DNA of 64,000 nucleotides from Chloroflexota bacterium (lineage in GTDB: Bacteria > Chloroflexota > Anaerolineae > B4-G1): the NCBI GenBank assembly GCA_012514315.1, contig JAAZAN010000205.1, positions 1-64,000 of the forward strand. Reading direction: 5' to 3'. How positions within the stretch are numbered: position 1 is the first letter of the stretch; each line of letters starts with the position of its first letter. Shown one piece after another: positions 59,763 through 64,000 of this stretch. The position numbers were made by a program, and so were the translations under genes. The notes under the pieces are model-generated. The model saw nothing but the letters and a program-made list of their open reading frames with translations, did no database searches and was not told the DNA's origin.

Positions 59763-62700
59763 CGCGCGCAATCTCCACCTCCGCATTCAACAGGAGGCGT
59801 GTCTCCAGACCGTCCGTATATGGGGTGTCAACAGGCAATCGGTCGTCGGTTATCGGGTCGTACAGGCCGACCGCCAGAACGTAGCGCCCGGACTCCGCGT
59901 CCGGTGGTAGGACGATCGTGTGCGAATCGACGATCACCTCGTCGGGAAGCCAACCAGTCATCGGACGGCTTCCATCAGCCGGCGTGCCGTCATGCTGCGC
60001 GACGATGTTCCCAGCGGCGTCGAGCAGGTGAACGAACACAGCGTACCCAGTATCAGTGGTCGCCTGTGCACGCCAGACCAGCGTCACATTCACCTCCTGT
60101 CGCGGCCTCACACGTATCTCGGACAGGGAGAAGCCCAGCAACTCCGCCTGCCCACCGAACACTGCCCCGGCTTGATAATCGAATGGCGGCGCGGCGTAAG
60201 TCCGTAACGGCGCGTTCACAGTCACATCCACCAGTGGAACCGATGGCGCCATCGCGTTGGCCTCATGGTCCAGCAGATCGACGCAGAGCGTATACGTTCC
60301 ACTGGATGTCGTCGCCGGCACGAGAAAGGATCGTCCGTCTCGCACGAGCTCCCCCCGCTGCCAGGCAGATGTTGGGTAGGTAGAACGCCCTGGCACAAAA
60401 CGCTCCTCAGCCACCGATGTCCCCGTCGGATCAACCAGCCGCAGGCGGGCCGTGTAGTCAGCCTGCGGCGCCGCTTGCGCGCGCCAGAATAACGTCAGAG
60501 GCAGCCGGCCGCCCGCATCCACCGTGGTCGGCGGACGGATCAGTCCTACAACCTGCACACCGTCCCCAACCGGCTGGTTCAGTGCCACATCCATCTTGGG
60601 TGTCGCGGACAGAACACCGCGAGAGGAGTGAACCACCTCTACCGACGCGATCTTGAGCGCAGTCCCTGCCAGAGGACCACCCTCATCTCGCGGTTCCAGC
60701 CGCCGACCAGTGGAGATGTCGTACACACCGACGATCAGGTCGTAGACGCCCGGGGGAGTACCCGGCCAGACCTCAATGCGGTGTTCGTCGTAGCCATACA
60801 CGTCCAGCTCCCAACGTGAGGTCGGATGGCCCGCCGGATGCTGGCTATCCCTCTGTCCATAGCGTCTATCCTGGTCATCCACCAGGTGCACCGCAACGCT
60901 GTAGTCGGTGTCCAGCGGACGAAGCACGCGCCAGTAGAGCGTCAAGTCGGCCACGCCGTCTGTATTCACCGATAGGAGTCCTGACGTTGCGCTCGCGCCC
61001 GATGGCGTGGTCAGTTCGTAACCGAGCAGCCCCATCTCGTCGCCGAAGCTCACGCGCGTGGGGTGCGCCAATCCTGCCACCGATTCCCCGTCGAAACGAG
61101 TCCGACGGAAGACGTTCTCGTGGCTGTCCAGATACACGGTCTTGACTATGGTGAGCAACAGCGCCACGCCCGCGCACCATAGCGCCGCCCGCCGAATGGC
61201 AACCTCCTGACGACGGCCATCGCCCGCCTCCCGACGTTTGGAGGGCAACGCGAATGCTACGAGGAGGAGGAAGCCGGAGCTCACAATCGAGACCCACGTG
61301 GCGCAGCGACGAAGTCGCGTATCACCAAAATGGATCGCGATGTGGTGGCGGCCAGCAGGGACGTCCGCGCCCAGAAGCCCGTGCTCTCCCGACGGGAAGA
61401 GAACCAACGACTGCCCATCGATCCGACCCGACCAGCCAGGAAAGAAGTACCAGTTGAAGATGGCCTGAAAGTCCTCGGGCGTCTCGATTTCTATGTCGAC
61501 CGAGGTCAGTCCATAGTCGGCCCGATGCACCCGGGCCCCTTCAGGCAAACTGGCAAGTTCCAGGCGAGGGATAGCCGCATCCGGTCCTGCGGCCTCATAG
61601 AGTGACAGCAGGGATTCGGCCGAAGGCAAGGTCTGAACCCACACGGGCAAGTAGTCTCCTGCCGATGTTGTACCTAACCCGCCGGTCTCAAGCTCAAACT
61701 CAATCAGCGTCAAGGGCGTCGGCTCTTGCTGAGGGGGATAGTACGGTGGGAACAGCCAAGTCAATGCGTAAACCGTGACACCCACCACAATCAAGGGCAA
61801 TCCAACTGAGCGACAGCCGGACAGGCGCGCCGCACCCGCACCGGCTAACATGGCGAGGAACAGACTGCCCAGTCCAAGAAACCGCCAGGGGAACTGCACA
61901 AATCGCATCAATGGCAGGCTCTCCCAGATAACCGTCGAAATGGGCAACATCACGAGAGTCAGACAGACGACAAAGACCGTCAGCAAGATCACGTGCGACC
62001 GCTTCTCGCCCGCCTTATTGATCCAGATCGATGCGGTCGCCCACGCCGCCAACGCCAGCTGCACCCACCCGTAGCTCCGCGGTGTGGGGCGGTTAATGAG
62101 CAGCGGGTCAACCGGGTGGGGCCCCTGCAGCAGCTGAGCAAGGCTGGTGAAATTGTTGTGGAAATCGAGAGCGAGTGGCGCGTACAGTCGGTGAATCTGG
62201 ACGTAGCTCTGTTCGAAAATCGCGGGCATCCAGAAGAACGCCGCCATGCCTGTGCCCGCGATCACAACTGCCGCACTCCGGAACAGATCGGCCGGTCGTC
62301 GTTCGCCCAACAGCCATAAGCCCACAATATACAGCAGTAGGAGCGGCGTCGTGACGAGCCCCAAGATGTTGTGGGTAAGGATCAGCGCGGCGTAGGACCA
62401 CCCAGTCAGAACAATGTCGCTCCAACGCCCAAAGCGCACGAGACGTCGTGAAGCCCAGAAGAGAATTGGGACCCATGCCAATCCCCAGACTTCCGCCAAT
62501 GCGCCACGGTCGTACAGATTGTAGAGGAAATAGGGGGAGTATACATAGCACACCGCGCTAGCCCAGCCGGCCCTGCGTCCAAACACGCTCCGTCCCCAGG
62601 AATAGGCGCCAACGCACGCCACCCACACCGCCAAGATCAATGAAACCTGCAGCGTGCTCTGGGTACTGAGGCCAAGCCACTGAAGTGGCAACGATATCAG

Positions 62701-62976
62701 GTAGCTTAGCGGGGCGTAATAATTGAACAGAGGAAACCCAAACCCAAATCCCATATCGGGCGCCCAGCGTGGGTAGATGACACCCTGGCCCAGCGCGCGC
62801 CGCATCTGGGCCAGGCGGTGGAAGTGCAGCAGCCCGTCTGCTGTCCACGGCAGGGCGTCCCCGATCAGCGGCTGGACTGACGGCAAGGTGACAGCCAGCA
62901 GGAGCAGCCACTCGACAACAGCCGACAAACGCACGCACCGCACCGCCTCAGGCTGTATCTGTCGCCGCATGCTCAC
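59755..62976 (-). CDS. PTPS-related giant membrane protein, paralogue 3
   Basis: 1073 residues. First loop YPRWAPDMGFGFGFPLFNYY, about a dozen helices, the external 'FNWYFFPGWSGRIDGQSLVLFPSGEHG' domain, then three beta modules with LYWRVLRPLDTDYSVAVHLV, LFWRAQAAPQADYTARLRLV and LVWRAQATTDTGYAVFVHLL. It keeps the most regular copies of the module and may be closest to the ancestral gene. The start is GTG 62976 (or ATG 62970), 10 nt after the upstream stop. The tandem arrangement shows repeated gene duplication. Confidence 0.75.
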   Translation of the reverse strand: MSMRRQIQPEAVRCVRLSAVVEWLLLLAVTLPSVQPLIGDALPWTADGLLHFHRLAQMRRALGQGVIYPRWAPDMGFGFGFPLFNYYAPLSYLISLPLQWLGLSTQSTLQVSLILAVWVACVGAYSWGRSVFGRRAGWASAVCYVYSPYFLYNLYDRGALAEVWGLAWVPILFWASRRLVRFGRWSDIVLTGWSYAALILTHNILGLVTTPLLLLYIVGLWLLGERRPADLFRSAAVVIAGTGMAAFFWMPAIFEQSYVQIHRLYAPLALDFHNNFTSLAQLLQGPHPVDPLLINRPTPRSYGWVQLALAAWATASIWINKAGEKRSHVILLTVFVVCLTLVMLPISTVIWESLPLMRFVQFPWRFLGLGSLFLAMLAGAGAARLSGCRSVGLPLIVVGVTVYALTWLFPPYYPPQQEPTPLTLIEFELETGGLGTTSAGDYLPVWVQTLPSAESLLSLYEAAGPDAAIPRLELASLPEGARVHRADYGLTSVDIEIETPEDFQAIFNWYFFPGWSGRIDGQSLVLFPSGEHGLLGADVPAGRHHIAIHFGDTRLRRCATWVSIVSSGFLLLVAFALPSKRREAGDGRRQEVAIRRAALWCAGVALLLTIVKTVYLDSHENVFRRTRFDGESVAGLAHPTRVSFGDEMGLLGYELTTPSGASATSGLLSVNTDGVADLTLYWRVLRPLDTDYSVAVHLVDDQDRRYGQRDSQHPAGHPTSRWELDVYGYDEHRIEVWPGTPPGVYDLIVGVYDISTGRRLEPRDEGGPLAGTALKIASVEVVHSSRGVLSATPKMDVALNQPVGDGVQVVGLIRPPTTVDAGGRLPLTLFWRAQAAPQADYTARLRLVDPTGTSVAEERFVPGRSTYPTSAWQRGELVRDGRSFLVPATTSSGTYTLCVDLLDHEANAMAPSVPLVDVTVNAPLRTYAAPPFDYQAGAVFGGQAELLGFSLSEIRVRPRQEVNVTLVWRAQATTDTGYAVFVHLLDAAGNIVAQHDGTPADGSRPMTGWLPDEVIVDSHTIVLPPDAESGRYVLAVGLYDPITDDRLPVDTPYTDGLETRLLLNAEVEIARDG

Positions 62977-62985
62977 CCAGTCCCA

Positions 62986-64000
62986 CTACTGCTCAAGTAC
63001 TACGACTGATGCCGCGTCGTCTGGACAACGGATCCCTGACATCCAGGCAGGAAGTCGTCCGGATTCGTTGTAGATGCCCACCTGCACCCGAAAGGGCTGG
63101 TCACCCTCGAGGTCCCCGATGTAACGGATATCGCGGATCCGATCTCCTCTCTCCCACATCCAGATCGGCACCATGCCACCCAGTGCCGGCCCGTCGATCT
63201 GTCCCACGAGCATATCATTGCGGTCCCGCACGTGAACGAATATCTCGCCATCGACCGGTCCCGCAGCCCACCAGTCAAGCACAATCCTCCACCGACCATC
63301 GTCGGAGCGCAGCGCGGCGGCCGCCTCAATGCGCGCACCACCACCGAAATCCACGAGAGCGTCGTTCACAGGCTGTTGCGTCGCGGTCAAGACGCTACCT
63401 ACTTCATCCAACCGGTACCGTCCGGCATCGTATCGCGCCAGCCAGACCGTGCGGTGAATGGTCGCGAAGCTTCGTATGCCTTCCCAGTTCAGCCCCTCGC
63501 CTGCCGCTCCAAAGACATCCTCTGTCTCTGCACGCACCGGGGTGAAGATCGCCGCCTCCGCGTCCCTATAGCCGATGTTCACCTCAATGAACTCGCTCAC
63601 GTTTGAGTACCACGGGATGAAAATCACATTCTCGAGAATCATAGCGTAGGTCTTCCGCTGCGATGCCAGGGCAGTAGGCAGGTTGACTATGGCGAGCGGT
63701 TCGTGTTCGCGCGGAGCTGCAGCCAACAACAGGTCCTGGTACACGTCATTTAGCGCGATGAACAGACCTCGCTGGCGCCCGAGGAACACCCCATTCGATA
63801 GCACGATAGAACCCGCGAGGAACAGTCCGACCGCGCGACCGAGTCTGACATCCTGGAAAAGGCTTGCCACTCCATCCACAAGCAAAGCCCACACAGTGAC
63901 GATCCCCACCGATGCCAGCATCAACAACCGTGGTGAGATGTAGAGATAGCTAAACGGCAGGGCCACTATGGACGGCAACGCTCCGCACAGCCACCACCAC
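62986..64000 (-). CDS. Membrane protein, partial at the window edge
   Basis: The frame is open through the right edge (WWWLCGALPSIVALPF before the track's TTG), so the 5' part lies outside the window. What is visible is the last hydrophobic helices (LMLASVGIVTVWALLVDGV, VGLFLAGSIVLSNGVFLG) followed by an extracellular region of about 250 residues ending in a beta module, 'IVLDWWAAGPVDGEIFVHVRDRNDMLVGQIDGPALGG'. That module matches the C-terminal modules of the three downstream paralogues. It is probably a GT39- or PTPS-type membrane protein of the same operon. Without the N-terminus the family cannot be fixed. Confidence 0.6.
   Translation of the reverse strand, partial: WWWLCGALPSIVALPFSYLYISPRLLMLASVGIVTVWALLVDGVASLFQDVRLGRAVGLFLAGSIVLSNGVFLGRQRGLFIALNDVYQDLLLAAAPREHEPLAIVNLPTALASQRKTYAMILENVIFIPWYSNVSEFIEVNIGYRDAEAAIFTPVRAETEDVFGAAGEGLNWEGIRSFATIHRTVWLARYDAGRYRLDEVGSVLTATQQPVNDALVDFGGGARIEAAAALRSDDGRWRIVLDWWAAGPVDGEIFVHVRDRNDMLVGQIDGPALGGMVPIWMWERGDRIRDIRYIGDLEGDQPFRVQVGIYNESGRLPAWMSGIRCPDDAASVVVLEQ

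Overview
The window is a 64 kb stretch of chromosome from a GC-rich (roughly 60 percent), densely coded bacterium. No phage, IS element, CRISPR array, rRNA or tRNA was seen. The gene set (PTPS-related giant membrane proteins in tandem, a TPR protein with repeated P-x-W-L motifs, HerA-NurA alongside SbcCD, a DnaD-type primosome locus, DUF151 nuclease, TrmFO) points to a Chloroflexota-like organism. That assignment is inference from gene content and not from a marker phylogeny. Most promoters I could read fit a housekeeping sigma-70/A consensus (TTGxxx, 16-17 bp, TATAxT). Several genes use GTG or TTG starts, and many ORF-track entries begin upstream of the real start. || Layout. 1-6162: a cNMP-binding histidine kinase (+), then a leftward group of trmFO, a ferredoxin-fused flavoprotein and a MuiA/DUF4139 protein. 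6310-9901 (+): SGNH hydrolase, URO-D/MtaA-like protein and M32 carboxypeptidase, overlapping tail to tail with an MscS channel. 11264-18764 (-): one compact operon, sbcD-sbcC-nurA-HAS-barrel-like gene-herA, from a single good promoter; it looks like a complete DNA-end-resection machine in the style of the archaeal mre11-rad50-nurA-herA clusters. 18840-27631: a carbohydrate/hydroxyacid catabolic island (sulfatase, zinc dehydrogenase, GH51 arabinofuranosidase, LarA-like racemase, DMT transporter, TIM-barrel sugar isomerase, PdxA-type dehydrogenase). 27747-31131: a redox locus with a pentaheme cytochrome c, a ferric-reductase/NOX-like membrane flavoprotein, a 26-residue membrane microprotein and a divergent Rieske ferredoxin. 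The cytochrome has an elaborate 160-nt leader with a 16-codon upstream ORF and competing RNA structures. 31286-36844: a second sulfatase, a NAT_N/GNAT_C acyltransferase, a GT2 glycosyltransferase, RNase III and a Tat-exported phosphoesterase. 36973-42333: smc-asparaginase-rsfS, whose promoter shares a palindromic -35 box with the divergent phosphoesterase promoter. 42449-46837 (-): a 1306-residue repeat-rich TPR protein followed by ndk. 46926-52827 (-): DUF151 nuclease, dnaB, a BNR propeller protein, dnaD-like gene, a tandem-duplicated DnaC-like ATPase and an HDAC-family deacetylase; the helicase, DnaD and loader genes form a replication-initiation locus. 52969-64000 (-): three tandem ~1050-residue PTPS-related membrane glycoproteins/glycosyltransferases, a broken GT39-type gene between the first two, and a partial membrane gene running off the right edge. 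|| The most interesting items are the cytochrome leader (a short ORF whose own codons are complementary to its Shine-Dalgarno sequence), the five-gene resection operon with an uncharacterised HAS-barrel-like member, and the double DnaC-like loader next to DnaD and DnaB.
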